Source: Methylogaea oryzae (GTDB lineage: Bacteria; Pseudomonadota; Gammaproteobacteria; Methylococcales; Methylococcaceae). Taken from it: a stretch of DNA of 64,000 nt. This document shows positions 35,021-44,315 of the stretch, piece by piece. The position numbers and the translations under genes are program-made. The notes under the pieces were generated by a model. It was given only the letters and a program-made list of their open reading frames with translations. It did not search any database and was not told the DNA's origin. Position 1 is the first letter of the stretch; every line of letters starts with the position of its first letter. Location of the stretch: NCBI RefSeq assembly GCF_019669985.1, contig NZ_AP019782.1, positions 1,480,501 to 1,544,500 on the forward strand, in the 5' to 3' direction.

Positions 35021-36854
35021 GGCCTAGCGCTAGTTCCGCGGTGGCGACGGTTTGCGTGGGGATGTTGAATTTGTCGGCGCCGTCCAATTGCTCCGGCAGG
35101 CGCAGCAACAATTGCTCGGCCTGTGTTCGCAACAGTTTTTCGACGCTTTGGCGCTGGCGCTGCTTCAGGTCCGCCTCCACTTTGTGCAGGTAGCGGCCCA
35201 AGGCGCTTTCCGTCAGCAGCGTGGTGATGGAAAGCACCGCCGGCGCCAGCACGAAATCGTGCAGGCCGATGCCGCCGGTGTGCAACGCCAAGCCCAAGGC
35301 CGCGGCGTCCGCCGTGGCGCGGGTGGCGCGCAGGCTGTTGAGTACGCCGGGATGTTCTTGCAGTCGTTCCAGCAGGCTGCGCGCCGCGCTTTCGATTTCC
35401 GTCTGGAATTCCCACTGGTAACGTTGGACGGCGGTGTCGAAGGATTGTTGCTGGGCTTCGCGGCCGCTTTGCAGCAGGCGGCTCATTTCGCTCCACCAGC
35501 CGTGCAATCGGCCGTCCTGTTCCCGTTGCTGCATAACGTCTTCCGCCAGCCGCAACAGCAGATGGTCCACGATTTTGCCCAGGATCAGCTGCTCGCTGCC
35601 CGGCTGCGCTTTGCCGCCCCCGGCCAGCTTGCCCAGTTTGGCCATTTGCCGCCACGGCCAGGTTACCGCTTGGCGGGCGTAATGCATGGGTTTGGCCAGG
35701 CCGGGGATTTCCAGCATGGCAAGCAATTCGCCCAGGGCGCGCTGGAAGGTTTCGTAGTGCTGAGGGTGGTTGAGGTAGTCGCGCTGGTACAGCGCCGCCG
35801 CCTCGTCGATCGCCTGTTCCACGTGCCTGTTCCAATCCGCCAAGGCGTTTTGTTCGCCCTGCACCGGCTCCAGCCACGTGTGCCAATGGGTCGCCAAAAG
35901 ACGTTTCGTTTGCCGGCTGTGTTGCGCTCGTTGCGCGCTCGCCGCGGCTTGCCGCAACTGGTCGATGAGCGCCTTGCCCGTTTCGGGCCATAAGGCGGGG
36001 CCCCAATCCTGGCGATAGGGCAGGGAAACGACGGGAGGCGGCGCGTCGCCGCGCAATTCTTTCCAGCGTTGGCGCAGCGAGCCTTCCACCACTTGCCGCG
36101 AGTCCTCGGTGGTTTTGTTGAGGCACAACACCGTGGGCTGGTTGAGGGGGGCCAGCAGCTGCAGCATGTCCCACACCGATTGGTCGGCGTATTTGTCCTT
36201 GCTCACCACCAGCAGCAGCACGTCGGCCAGGGCGGCGGTGCGTAGCACGCCTTCCCGGTAGCCTTCTGCGTCGATGGAGTCGAAGTCAGGGGTGTCCCAT
36301 ATCACGGCCGGTGCCAGCGGATGCTCGGGGGCCGCGGTCAAGGCCGTGAGGGAGTAACAATCGTAGCGGTCATGGGGCAGTTGCTCGGGGGGCAGCCGCT
36401 GGAAGCCGGCGTAATAGTCGCCCAGCCAATCCAGGCCCGTATGTCCGCCTAGGCTGAACCCTTGCGGGTGCACGGTGTAACCGGCCAAGGGGCTGACTTG
36501 GGCCGCCGCTTGCCGGCAGAGGCAATTGACCACGGAGCTTTTGCCCGCCTGGGTGGGGCCGACGACGGCGATATGCAAAGGGCCGGCGTTGCGCAAGGGC
36601 ATGGCGCCGAGGCGCAGGAACGCCTCCGCCAAGGCCAGTGCGGGCAATTGCTTGCGCAGGAACGGCGAGCGGGGCGCGTCCGCCGGCGTATGGGCGAGCA
36701 CCGCCTGGTAGCGCTGCCGCAGCAGGCGCACGAAGTGCAGCAAGGTTTCGTCGGGGCTCAAAGCGCTGGTATCCAGGGAGAAATTGGCCGGTGCCAGCGG
36801 ATTGTACCGTATCCCGTGGGGAGGGTGGCCGGGTAGGGGTAAGGGGGTGGGCAC
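35010..36854 (-). CDS. Dynamin-like GTPase, partner of the following gene
   Basis: A 614-residue protein. P-loop VVGPTQAGKSSVVNCLC lies at residues 97-113, G3 in IWDTPDFDSIDAEG near 195, and G4 in LCLNKTTED near 245. Helical domains fill the rest. A hydrophobic stretch (GIGLHDFVLAPAVLSITTLL) near 530 is a possible membrane paddle. Coiled-coil-rich sequence (KVEADLKQRQRQSVEKLLRT) ends the chain. It is the upstream member of a two-gene operon with its GTPase paralogue. The N-terminal 20 residues are Pro-rich and the start could be slightly internal. Confidence 0.8.
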   Translation of the reverse strand: MPTPLPLPGHPPHGIRYNPLAPANFSLDTSALSPDETLLHFVRLLRQRYQAVLAHTPADAPRSPFLRKQLPALALAEAFLRLGAMPLRNAGPLHIAVVGPTQAGKSSVVNCLCRQAAAQVSPLAGYTVHPQGFSLGGHTGLDWLGDYYAGFQRLPPEQLPHDRYDCYSLTALTAAPEHPLAPAVIWDTPDFDSIDAEGYREGVLRTAALADVLLLVVSKDKYADQSVWDMLQLLAPLNQPTVLCLNKTTEDSRQVVEGSLRQRWKELRGDAPPPVVSLPYRQDWGPALWPETGKALIDQLRQAAASAQRAQHSRQTKRLLATHWHTWLEPVQGEQNALADWNRHVEQAIDEAAALYQRDYLNHPQHYETFQRALGELLAMLEIPGLAKPMHYARQAVTWPWRQMAKLGKLAGGGKAQPGSEQLILGKIVDHLLLRLAEDVMQQREQDGRLHGWWSEMSRLLQSGREAQQQSFDTAVQRYQWEFQTEIESAARSLLERLQEHPGVLNSLRATRATADAAALGLALHTGGIGLHDFVLAPAVLSITTLLTESALGRYLHKVEADLKQRQRQSVEKLLRTQAEQLLLRLPEQLDGADKFNIPTQTVATAELALGHDH

Positions 36855-36935
36855 GGGGCGTTTAAGAAGCGAATAAGCCGAGAAAATTCAAGGGATTCTA
36901 CTATCAAAAGTTAATGGATAGTAACCGGTAAAAAG

Positions 36936-36964
36936 TTGTCAAACTAGGCGCCGTATGGTCTTAT
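36936..36964 (+). promoter_or_regulatory. Candidate promoter of the fds operon
   Basis: TTGTCA (36936-36941), a 17-base spacer and TCTTAT (36959-36964) lie 126 bases before the fdsG ATG, in a local AT-rich patch between divergent genes. Boxes are moderate. I found no ModE-type palindrome here. Confidence 0.42.
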
Positions 36965-37089
36965 ATTCGGCTATAGAGCACGCCAGGCAAGGCATTCCCA
37001 CGGCTAGCCAATCCGCACGCCGAGGACGTTCAGGGACTCACGCTTTAACCCCAATTATTCTACCGAATCCCCGCATTCACGAGGTGGTG

Positions 37090-37572
37090 ATGACCGACTC
37101 CACGACTGACAGTCAACAGAACGTTGTGCGCGACATAACCTCCCGCATGGCCAACCAGCCGGGGGCGTTGCTGCCTATCTTGCACGGTATCCAGGATGAG
37201 CTGGGTTACGTGCCGCCGGACGCGGTGCCGACCATTGCCGACGCGTTGAATCTGTCCCGCGCCGACGTTCATGGCGTCATCAGCTTTTACCACTATTTCC
37301 GCACCACGCCGCCGGGCAAGCACACGGTTTACCTGTGCCGGGCGGAGTCCTGCCAATCCATGGGCGGCGTTGCTTTGGAGGCCCACGTGAAGCAGCGTTT
37401 AGGCATCGACTACCACGAAACCACCAGCGACGGCGTCGTCAGCCTGGAGCCCATGTATTGCTTGGGCAACTGCGCTTGCTCGCCCGCGCTGATGGTCGAT
37501 AAGGAAGTGCTCGGCCGGGTAACGGCGGAGGGTTTTGACACATTGCTGAAGACCCTGAAGGAGGGCGCGTGA
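37090..37572 (+). CDS. fdsG: NAD-dependent formate dehydrogenase gamma subunit
   Basis: The 160-residue NuoE-like subunit carries a thioredoxin-fold [2Fe-2S] cluster. Ligand cysteines appear in [12 protein letters not shown] and [14 protein letters not shown], and the N-terminal helical part ([18 protein letters not shown]) is typical. ATG 37090 follows GAGGTG and begins the conserved N-terminus; the frame is open upstream to 36955 without support. The stop overlaps the fdsB start (TGATG). Soluble FdsABG-type enzymes oxidise formate to CO2 with NAD+, the last step of C1 oxidation. Confidence 0.94.
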   Translation: MTDSTTDSQQNVVRDITSRMANQPGALLPILHGIQDELGYVPPDAVPTIADALNLSRADVHGVISFYHYFRTTPPGKHTVYLCRAESCQSMGGVALEAHVKQRLGIDYHETTSDGVVSLEPMYCLGNCACSPALMVDKEVLGRVTAEGFDTLLKTLKEGA

Positions 37573-39119
37573 TGGCTACCGTCTACGTACCTCGTGATTC
37601 CAGCGCCGTATCCCTGGGCGCCGAACGGGTGGCCGAGGCCATCCGCCGCGAAGCCGCCCAGCGCGGCGTCGAACTGAAACTGGTGCGCAACGGCTCGCGC
37701 GGCCTGTATTGGGCCGAGCCCATGGTGGAGGTCTCCACCGTCGCCGGCCGCGTGGCTTACGGCCCGGTGCAGCCCCAGGACGTGCCCGGCCTGTTCGACG
37801 CCGGTTTCCTCGAAGGCAAGAGCCACGCGTTGAGCTTGGGCGCCACCGAGGAAATTCTGTATTTGAAAAACCAGGAGCGTTTGACCAACGCCCGCGTCGG
37901 CATCACCGACCCGGTCAGCCTGGAAGATTATTTGTCCCACGACGGCTACCGGGGCTTGAAGAACGCGCTGGCCATGCAGCCGGCCGACATCGTCAAGGAA
38001 GTCACCGACTCCGGCCTGCGCGGCCGCGGCGGCGCGGCTTTCCCCACCGGCATCAAGTGGAACACGGTGCTGAACGCGCCCAGCGATCAGAAATACATCG
38101 TCTGCAACGCCGACGAAGGCGATTCCGGCACTTTCTCCGACCGCATGATCATGGAAGGCGATCCCTTCGTGCTGATCGAAGGCATGACCATCGCCGGCCT
38201 GGCGGTGGGCGCCACTCAGGGCTATATCTATCTGCGCGTGGAATACCCCAATGCCCTGACCATCTTGAACGAGGCCATCGCCGCCGCTTATCGGGCCGGC
38301 TACCTGGGCCAGAGCCTCTGCGGCAGCGGCAAGTCCTTCGACCTCGAGGTGCGCGTGGGCGCCGGCGCTTATGTGTGCGGCGAGGAGACGGCGCTTTTGG
38401 AAAGCCTGGAAGGCAAGCGCGGCTTGGTGCGCTTCAAGCCGCCGCTGCCGGCCATTGTCGGCCTGTTCGGCAAGCCCACCATCGTCAACAACGTCATTTC
38501 CCTGGCGTCCGTGCCCATCATCTTGGACAAGGGCGGCACCCATTACCGCGATTTCGGCATGGGCCGTTCCCGCGGCACCTTGCCGATCCAGTTGGCCGGC
38601 AACATCAAGCGGCCGGGCCTGATCGAGAAAGCTTTCGGCGTGACGCTGCGGGAGATTCTCTACGACTACGGCGGCGGTTCCGCGTCCGGCCGGCCGATTC
38701 GCGCCGTGCAGGTGGGCGGTCCCTTGGGCGCTTTCCTTCCCGAATCCCAGTTCGACACGCCGCTGGACTACGAGGCTTTCGCCGCCCTGTGGGCGGTGCT
38801 GGGCCACGGCGGCATCGTCGCTTTCGACGATACGGTGGACATGGCCCGTATGGCCCGCTACGCCATGGAGTTCTGCGCGGCGGAATCCTGCGGCAAGTGC
38901 ACTCCCTGCCGCATCGGCTCCACCCGCGGCGTGGAAGTGATGGATCGCATCATCGCCAATCGTGAACACGACAAGAACCTGCTGCTGTTGCGCGATTTGT
39001 GCGACACCATGCTGGGTGGTTCCTTGTGCGCCCTGGGCGGCATGACGCCGTACCCGGTGTTGAGCGCTTTGAACCATTTCCCCGAGGATTTCGGCGCCGC
39101 CAAGCCCGAAGCGGCATAA
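37572..39119 (+). CDS. fdsB: NAD-dependent formate dehydrogenase beta subunit (NuoF-like)
   Basis: The 515-residue flavin subunit that reduces NAD+. An N-terminal thioredoxin-like part is fused to a NuoF core with NADH-binding GLRGRGGAAFPTGIKW near 152 and FMN-binding CNADEGDSGTFSDR near 182. The [4Fe-4S] motif is SCGKCTPCRIGSTRG near 440. The N-terminal fusion is normal for FdsB. ATG 37572 shares one base with the fdsG stop. A 133-base spacer with two hairpins separates it from fdsA. Confidence 0.95.
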   Translation: MATVYVPRDSSAVSLGAERVAEAIRREAAQRGVELKLVRNGSRGLYWAEPMVEVSTVAGRVAYGPVQPQDVPGLFDAGFLEGKSHALSLGATEEILYLKNQERLTNARVGITDPVSLEDYLSHDGYRGLKNALAMQPADIVKEVTDSGLRGRGGAAFPTGIKWNTVLNAPSDQKYIVCNADEGDSGTFSDRMIMEGDPFVLIEGMTIAGLAVGATQGYIYLRVEYPNALTILNEAIAAAYRAGYLGQSLCGSGKSFDLEVRVGAGAYVCGEETALLESLEGKRGLVRFKPPLPAIVGLFGKPTIVNNVISLASVPIILDKGGTHYRDFGMGRSRGTLPIQLAGNIKRPGLIEKAFGVTLREILYDYGGGSASGRPIRAVQVGGPLGAFLPESQFDTPLDYEAFAALWAVLGHGGIVAFDDTVDMARMARYAMEFCAAESCGKCTPCRIGSTRGVEVMDRIIANREHDKNLLLLRDLCDTMLGGSLCALGGMTPYPVLSALNHFPEDFGAAKPEAA

Positions 39120-39150
39120 ACCCCCTGTAGCCGATAGGGTTGGACTACGA

Positions 39151-39207
39151 AATCCCGAGAGCTATACTCGGGATTGTGCCGACGGCCTCTTGCAAAGAGG
39201 CATCGGC
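39151..39207 (+). promoter_or_regulatory. Two tandem perfect hairpins between fdsB and fdsA
   Basis: Hairpin 1: AATCCCGAG-AGCTATA-CTCGGGATT (39151-39175), 9 bp. Hairpin 2: GCCTCTT-GCA-AAGAGGC (39185-39201), 7 bp, inside an outer GCCGA/TCGGC stem (39178-39207). They are three bases apart, lack T runs and end 45 bases before the molybdenum subunit gene. They could stabilise or process the mRNA, attenuate it, or sense a ligand; the sequence does not decide. Confidence 0.6.
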
Positions 39208-39252
39208 GTGGTCCAATCCCACTGGCGACTCTATCCGGTAGAGGTGAACACC

Positions 39253-42102
39253 ATGTCCCTACGCGAAAAAGATTACGGTACTCCCGCCAGCACGTCGGCC
39301 AAACCGGTTACCCTGGAAATCGACGGCTTCAGCGTTACCGTGCCGGAAGGCACCTCCATCATGCGCGCCGCTGCCAGCATCGGCATCGAAATTCCCAAGC
39401 TGTGCGCCACCGACAGTTTGGAGCCGTTCGGTTCCTGTCGCCTGTGCGTGGTGCAGATCGAAGGCGGCCGCGGTCTGCCGGCCTCCTGTACCACGCCGGT
39501 GGGCGAGGGCATGAAGGTCGTGACCCAAAACGAGCGTTTGGGCGGACTGCGCCGCAACATCATGGAGCTGTACATCTCCGATCATCCGCTGGACTGCCTC
39601 ACCTGTTCCGCCAACGGCAACTGCGAATTGCAGGACATGGCCGGCAAGGTCGGCCTGCGCGAAGTGCGTTACGGCTACGAGGGCGAGAACCACCTCCAGT
39701 CCGAGAAGGACACCAGCAACCCGTATTTCACTTTCGAACCCAGCAAGTGCATCGTCTGTTCCCGTTGCGTGCGGGCCTGCTCGGAAGTGCAGGGCACGTT
39801 CGCCTTGACCATCGAAGGCCGCGGCTTCGATTCCAAAGTCTCCCCGAGCCAGAACCAGCCGTTCCTGGACTCCGAATGCGTGTCCTGCGGTGCCTGCGTG
39901 CAAGCTTGCCCCACCGCCACCCTGATGGAAAAGTCCGTCATCGAGCAGGGCCAGCCGGAACACGGCATCGTCACCACCTGCGCCTATTGCGGCGTGGGCT
40001 GCGCTTTCGTGGCGGAAATGAAGGGCAGCGAAGTGGTGCGCATGACCCCGTACAAGGACGGCGGCGCCAACCACGGCCATTCCTGCGTGAAAGGCCGCTT
40101 CGCTTTCGGCTATGCCACCCATAAGGACCGCATCACCAAACCCATGATCCGCGAGAAGATCACGGACGCGTGGCGCGAAGTGAGCTGGGAAGAGGCCATC
40201 GGCTATGCCGCCAGCCGCTTCAAAGCGATCCAGGAAAAATACGGCCGCCAGTCCGTGGGCGGTATCACCTCCAGCCGTTGCACCAACGAAGAAACCTATT
40301 TGGTGCAGAAGCTGGTGCGCGCCGGTTTCGGCAACAACAACGTGGATACTTGCGCCCGCGTCTGCCATTCGCCCACCGGCTACGGCCTGAAGCGCACCTT
40401 GGGCGAATCCTCCGGCACGCAGAACTTCGATTCGGTGATGAAAAGCGACGTGATCCTGGTGATCGGCGCCAATCCCACCGACGGCCATCCGGTGTTCGGT
40501 TCCCTGATGAAGAAGCGCTTGCGCCAGGGCGCCAAGCTGATCGTGGCCGATCCGCGCAACATCGACCTGGTGAAGTCGCCCCACGTGCAGGCCGAGTACC
40601 ACTTGAAGCTCAAGCCCGGCACCAACGTCGCCCTGGTGAACTCCCTCGCCCACGTCATCGTCACCGAAGGCCTGCTGAACGAAGCCTACGTGGCCGAGCG
40701 TTGCGATATGGAATCCTACGCCAAGTGGAAGTCTTTCGTGGCGGAGGAACGCAATTCGCCGGAAGCCATGGAAGCCGTCACCGGCGTGGCGGCTGACGCC
40801 GTGCGCGGAGCGGCGCGCTTGTACGCCACCGGCGGCAACGGCGCCATCTACTACGGCTTGGGCGTGACCGAGCACAGCCAGGGTTCCACCACCGTCATCG
40901 GCATCGCCAACCTGGCCATGGCCACCGGCAACGTCGGCCGCGAAGGCGTGGGCGTCAATCCGTTGCGCGGCCAGAACAACGTGCAGGGTTCCTGCGACAT
41001 GGGGTCCTTCCCCCACGAACTGCCCGGGTACCGCCACGTGTCCGAACCGGCCACCCGCGGCTTGTTCGAGAAGGAATGGGGCGTGACGCTGGAAAGCGAG
41101 CCCGGCCTGCGTATCCCCAACATGTTCTCCGCCGCCCTGGACGGCACGTTCCTGGGGCTGTACGTGGAAGGCGAGGATATCGCCCAGTCCGATCCGGACA
41201 CCCAGCACGTATTGTCCGCCCTGAGCGCCATGGAATGCGTCGTGGTGCAGGACCTGTTCCTCAACGAAACCGCCAAGTTCGCCCACGTGTTCCTGCCGGG
41301 CTCCTCCTTCCTGGAAAAGGACGGCACGTTCACCAATGCCGAACGCCGCATTTCCCGCGTGCGCAAAGTGATGGCGCCGCTGGGCGGCAAGGCGGATTGG
41401 GAAGTGACCCAGGCGTTGTCCAACGCGTTGGGTTATCCCATGAACTACAAAGATCCGTCGGAAATCATGGACGAAATCGCCCGTTTGACGCCGCAGTTCC
41501 ACGGCGTCAGCTACGCCAAGCTGGAAGAGAAGGGCAGCATCCAGTGGCCGTGCAACGACGAAGCCCCGGAGGGCACGCCGCTCATGCACGTGGACCACTT
41601 CGTTCGCGGCAAGGGCTTGTTCCAGGTGACCGAATACGTGCCGACGGAGGAGCGCACCAGCAGCAAATACCCGCTGATCCTCACCACCGGCCGCATCCTG
41701 TCGCAGTACAACGTGGGCGCCCAGACCCGGCGCACCGCCAACACCGCCTGGCACCCGGAAGACCGGCTGGAAATCCATCCCCACGACGCGGAGGATCGCG
41801 GCATCAAGGACGGCGCTTGGGTTGGCATCAAGAGCCGCTCCGGCGAAACCGTGCTGCGCGCCCTGGTGTCGGAGCGCATGCAGCCGGGCGTGGTGTACAC
41901 CACCTTCCACCACCCGTTCTCCGGCGCCAACGTCATCACCACCGACAATTCCGACTGGGCCACCAACTGCCCGGAATACAAAGTGACGGCGGTGCAGGTG
42001 TTGCCCGTGACCCAGCCGTCCGAATGGCAGCAGCAGTATCAGGAGTTCAGCGAGCAGCAACAGTCGCTGTTGGAGCAGCGCGCCCCCGTGGGAGCCGCCT
42101 GA
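39253..42102 (+). CDS. fdsA: Formate dehydrogenase alpha (molybdopterin) subunit
   Basis: The catalytic 949-residue subunit. A [2Fe-2S] domain has cysteines at 51, 62, 65 and 79. HPLDCLTCSANGNC near 111-124 is NuoG-like, and two ferredoxin clusters follow (CIVCSRCVRAC at 166, CVSCGACVQAC at 209). The molybdopterin domain has CAYCGVGC near 243, and the metal ligand is predicted as Cys371 in CARVCHSPTG, followed by a C-terminal cofactor-binding domain. The enzyme uses Cys rather than selenocysteine. ATG 39253 follows GAGGTG. A 933-residue antisense frame is a GC shadow. Confidence 0.97.
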   Translation: MSLREKDYGTPASTSAKPVTLEIDGFSVTVPEGTSIMRAAASIGIEIPKLCATDSLEPFGSCRLCVVQIEGGRGLPASCTTPVGEGMKVVTQNERLGGLRRNIMELYISDHPLDCLTCSANGNCELQDMAGKVGLREVRYGYEGENHLQSEKDTSNPYFTFEPSKCIVCSRCVRACSEVQGTFALTIEGRGFDSKVSPSQNQPFLDSECVSCGACVQACPTATLMEKSVIEQGQPEHGIVTTCAYCGVGCAFVAEMKGSEVVRMTPYKDGGANHGHSCVKGRFAFGYATHKDRITKPMIREKITDAWREVSWEEAIGYAASRFKAIQEKYGRQSVGGITSSRCTNEETYLVQKLVRAGFGNNNVDTCARVCHSPTGYGLKRTLGESSGTQNFDSVMKSDVILVIGANPTDGHPVFGSLMKKRLRQGAKLIVADPRNIDLVKSPHVQAEYHLKLKPGTNVALVNSLAHVIVTEGLLNEAYVAERCDMESYAKWKSFVAEERNSPEAMEAVTGVAADAVRGAARLYATGGNGAIYYGLGVTEHSQGSTTVIGIANLAMATGNVGREGVGVNPLRGQNNVQGSCDMGSFPHELPGYRHVSEPATRGLFEKEWGVTLESEPGLRIPNMFSAALDGTFLGLYVEGEDIAQSDPDTQHVLSALSAMECVVVQDLFLNETAKFAHVFLPGSSFLEKDGTFTNAERRISRVRKVMAPLGGKADWEVTQALSNALGYPMNYKDPSEIMDEIARLTPQFHGVSYAKLEEKGSIQWPCNDEAPEGTPLMHVDHFVRGKGLFQVTEYVPTEERTSSKYPLILTTGRILSQYNVGAQTRRTANTAWHPEDRLEIHPHDAEDRGIKDGAWVGIKSRSGETVLRALVSERMQPGVVYTTFHHPFSGANVITTDNSDWATNCPEYKVTAVQVLPVTQPSEWQQQYQEFSEQQQSLLEQRAPVGAA

Positions 42103-42104
42103 CC

Positions 42105-42929
42105 GTGACGGAAGTCTTGCCGATGGGGGAGGCGGGCAACTATAGCGAAAGCGCCGTGCAGCGTTTTCGCAACGGCCTGCTGACCCAGACGCGGGACTAC
42201 GTGGCGGAGGAGGTTCCCGTGGCGCTGATTTACAACGGCGTGCCTTACACCGTCATGTTGGCGACGCCGGACGATCTGGAGGACTTCGCCGTGGGCTTCA
42301 GCCTCAGCGAGGGCATCGTCGCCGACGCCGGCCAGATCAGTCTGCGGGAAATCCGCCGGCAGGAAAAAGGCGTGGAAGTGTGGCTGAAAATTCCCGGCGA
42401 TAATTTTCGCGCCTTGTCCCAGCGGGGCCGCAGCATGGCCGGCCGCACCGGCTGCGGCCTGTGCGGCACCAACAGCCTGGACGAAGCGGTGCGCACGCCG
42501 TCGCCGGTGGGCGACGGCGTGCGGGTTGCCACCGAATCGGTGGCCCGCGCCCTGGAAAGCCTGAAGGAGGGGCAGACCCTCAACGGCGTTACCGGGGCCG
42601 TGCACGGCGCGGCTTGGGCCAATCTCGACGGCGAAATCCAGTTCATTCGGGAGGACGTCGGCCGCCACAATGCCTTGGACAAGCTGATCGGCGCCCTTGT
42701 TAAGCACGCGGTCGATTTGAAAAACGGCTTCGTGGTCGTCACCAGCCGCGCCAGTTACGAAATGGTGCAGAAAACCGCTACCGCCGGCATCGCGCTGTTG
42801 GCGGCGGTTTCCGCTCCCACCGGTTTGGCCATCCGGTTGGCCGAGGCATGCGGTCTGACCCTGGTGGGGTTCGCCAGGGGTCGGGACCACAACGTCTATT
42901 CCCATCCCCAACGTTTGTTTTATCACTGA
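42105..42929 (+). CDS. fdhD: Formate dehydrogenase accessory sulfurtransferase FdhD
   Basis: Passes sulfur from a cysteine desulfurase to the molybdenum cofactor, which formate dehydrogenases need for activity. The 274-residue product has the FdhD core LATPDDLEDFAVGFSLSEGI, the catalytic pair in RTGCGLCG near residue 122, and VTSRASYEMVQKTATAGIAL, then LTLVGFARG. The start is GTG 42105, two bases after the fdsA stop; ATG 42123 is an alternative. Its place within the fds operon ties it to FdsA, though it may also serve the membrane enzyme. Confidence 0.94.
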   Translation: MTEVLPMGEAGNYSESAVQRFRNGLLTQTRDYVAEEVPVALIYNGVPYTVMLATPDDLEDFAVGFSLSEGIVADAGQISLREIRRQEKGVEVWLKIPGDNFRALSQRGRSMAGRTGCGLCGTNSLDEAVRTPSPVGDGVRVATESVARALESLKEGQTLNGVTGAVHGAAWANLDGEIQFIREDVGRHNALDKLIGALVKHAVDLKNGFVVVTSRASYEMVQKTATAGIALLAAVSAPTGLAIRLAEACGLTLVGFARGRDHNVYSHPQRLFYH

Positions 42930-42940
42930 CACTCAAAGCC

Positions 42941-43150
42941 ATGCACATCGAACAGCTGGTCAAAATGGCCAATGACATCGGTACTTTCTTTTCCGCGGAA
43001 ACCGACAGCGAAACGGCTATCGCCGGCGTTGCCGACCATCTGAAAAAATTCTGGGATCCGCGCATGCGCCGCCAGATCGTCGAATTCCAGCAGTCCGGCG
43101 GCGCGGGGCTGAAGGATATCGTGCAGCAGGCCGTGCAGCGGCTGGGGTAG
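42941..43150 (+). CDS. fdsD: Formate dehydrogenase delta subunit
   Basis: A 69-residue helical protein: MHIEQLVKMANDIGTFFSAE, then a FWDPRMRRQI motif and a closing helix KDIVQQAVQRL. This is the standard FdsD pattern. The family is needed for stability or maturation of soluble NAD-dependent formate dehydrogenases. It is the last gene of fdsG-fdsB-fdsA-fdhD-fdsD and lies 11 bases after fdhD. Confidence 0.9.
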   Translation: MHIEQLVKMANDIGTFFSAETDSETAIAGVADHLKKFWDPRMRRQIVEFQQSGGAGLKDIVQQAVQRLG

Positions 43151-43163
43151 TCCCCATCTTTCC

Positions 43164-43190
43164 GGCTCCCACGGAACTCGCGCGGGAGCC
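43164..43190 (+). terminator. Hairpin at the end of the fds operon
   Basis: GGCTCCC (43164-43170) pairs with GGGAGCC (43184-43190) around a 13-base loop between convergent fdsD and the alcohol dehydrogenase gene. Only TT follows directly, so termination may be weak or bidirectional. Confidence 0.5.
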
Positions 43191-43202
43191 TTCGCGGCTT
43201 TC

Positions 43203-44249
43203 TCAGCCCTTCAAGCTCGCCATATCGATCACGAAGCGATAGCGCACGTCGCTCTTCAGCATGCGCTCGTAGGCGTCGTTGATGTCCTGCATGGCTATCA
43301 ATTCCACGTCCGCCGCCACGCCGTGTTCGGCGCAGAAATCCAGCATCTCCTGCGTTTCGCGGATGCCGCCGATCAACGACCCGGACAAACGGCGCCGGCC
43401 CATGATCAACGCGCCGGCGGACAGCGCCGTCGGCTCCGGCATGCCCACCAGCACCATGGTGCCGTCGCGGCGCAAAAGGCCCAGATAAGCGTTGTAATCG
43501 TGGCCGGCCGACACCGTGTCCAGGATAAAGTCGAAGCGCCCGGCATGGTCGGCGAAGGCCACCGCATCGCGGGTGGCGACGAAATCGTCCGCGCCCAGCC
43601 GCAGCGCGTCGTCGCGCTTGCTCGGCGAGTGGCTGAGCACGGTCACTTTGGCGCCCATGGCCTTGGCCAGTTTCACCCCCATGTGGCCCAGTCCCCCCAG
43701 TCCCACGACGGCCACTTGCTGGCCGGCTTGCACGCCGAAGCGGCGCAGCGGCGAGTAAGTGGTGATGCCGGCGCAGAGCAGCGGCGCCGCCCGGTCCAGC
43801 GGAATGCCGGCGGGAATGCGCAGCACATAGCCTTCGTCCACCGTGATGCGGCTGGAGTAGCCGCCGTAAGTGGGCGTTTTGCCGTCCTTCTCGCGGCTGT
43901 TGTAGGTGAAATTGGCGCCGTTCTCGCAGTATTGCTCCTCGCCGTCCCGGCAGGCTTCGCAAACGCGGCAGGAGTCGACGAAGCAGCCGACGCCCACCGT
44001 ATCGCCCGCTCGCCATTGTTCGACCCGGTTGCCGACTTGGGCGATACGGCCGACGATTTCGTGGCCGGGCACCATGGGGAAGATGGAGCCGCCCCATTCG
44101 TCGCGGGCCTGGTGGATGTCGGAATGGCAAACGCCGCAGTAGAGAATGTCGATCAGCACGTCGTGCGGCCCCGGCTGGCGGCGCTCGATGGCGTAGGGCG
44201 CCAGCGGCGCGTTGGCGGAAGGGGCGGCGTAGGCGGGGGTTTTGAGCAT
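43203..44249 (-). CDS. Zinc-dependent alcohol/aldehyde dehydrogenase, YahK/CAD type
   Basis: The 348-residue NADP(H)-type medium-chain dehydrogenase reduces aldehydes. Catalytic zinc ligands are in [15 protein letters not shown] near residue 40 and PGHEIVGRI. Four structural zinc cysteines lie in [15 protein letters not shown] near 95. The Rossmann motif is [20 protein letters not shown], and the CAD/YahK element [20 protein letters not shown] is present. ATG 44249 follows GAGG. It is probably read with the upstream carboxymuconolactone-family gene, 66 bases away. The physiological aldehyde is unknown. Confidence 0.92.
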   Translation of the reverse strand: MLKTPAYAAPSANAPLAPYAIERRQPGPHDVLIDILYCGVCHSDIHQARDEWGGSIFPMVPGHEIVGRIAQVGNRVEQWRAGDTVGVGCFVDSCRVCEACRDGEEQYCENGANFTYNSREKDGKTPTYGGYSSRITVDEGYVLRIPAGIPLDRAAPLLCAGITTYSPLRRFGVQAGQQVAVVGLGGLGHMGVKLAKAMGAKVTVLSHSPSKRDDALRLGADDFVATRDAVAFADHAGRFDFILDTVSAGHDYNAYLGLLRRDGTMVLVGMPEPTALSAGALIMGRRRLSGSLIGGIRETQEMLDFCAEHGVAADVELIAMQDINDAYERMLKSDVRYRFVIDMASLKG

Positions 44250-44315
44250 GGTTGCAACCTCGCTGGATGGGATGTTAAGCAAAGGGGCGCATCGCCCGGG
44301 TAGGGAAGCGCCCGG

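Noticed and set aside
37410-39077. A 555-codon open frame antisense to fdsB
   Set aside because: Same shadow pattern; the plus-strand NuoF motifs leave no doubt about the coding strand.
39120-39252. A molybdenum cofactor riboswitch
   Set aside because: The hairpins are real, but I could not match the known motif by eye, so it is kept only as an open structural finding.
39259-42060. A 933-codon open frame antisense to fdsA
   Set aside because: It is rich in His, Gly, Ala and Val with no recognisable domain and mirrors the codon bias of fdsA; a GC shadow.
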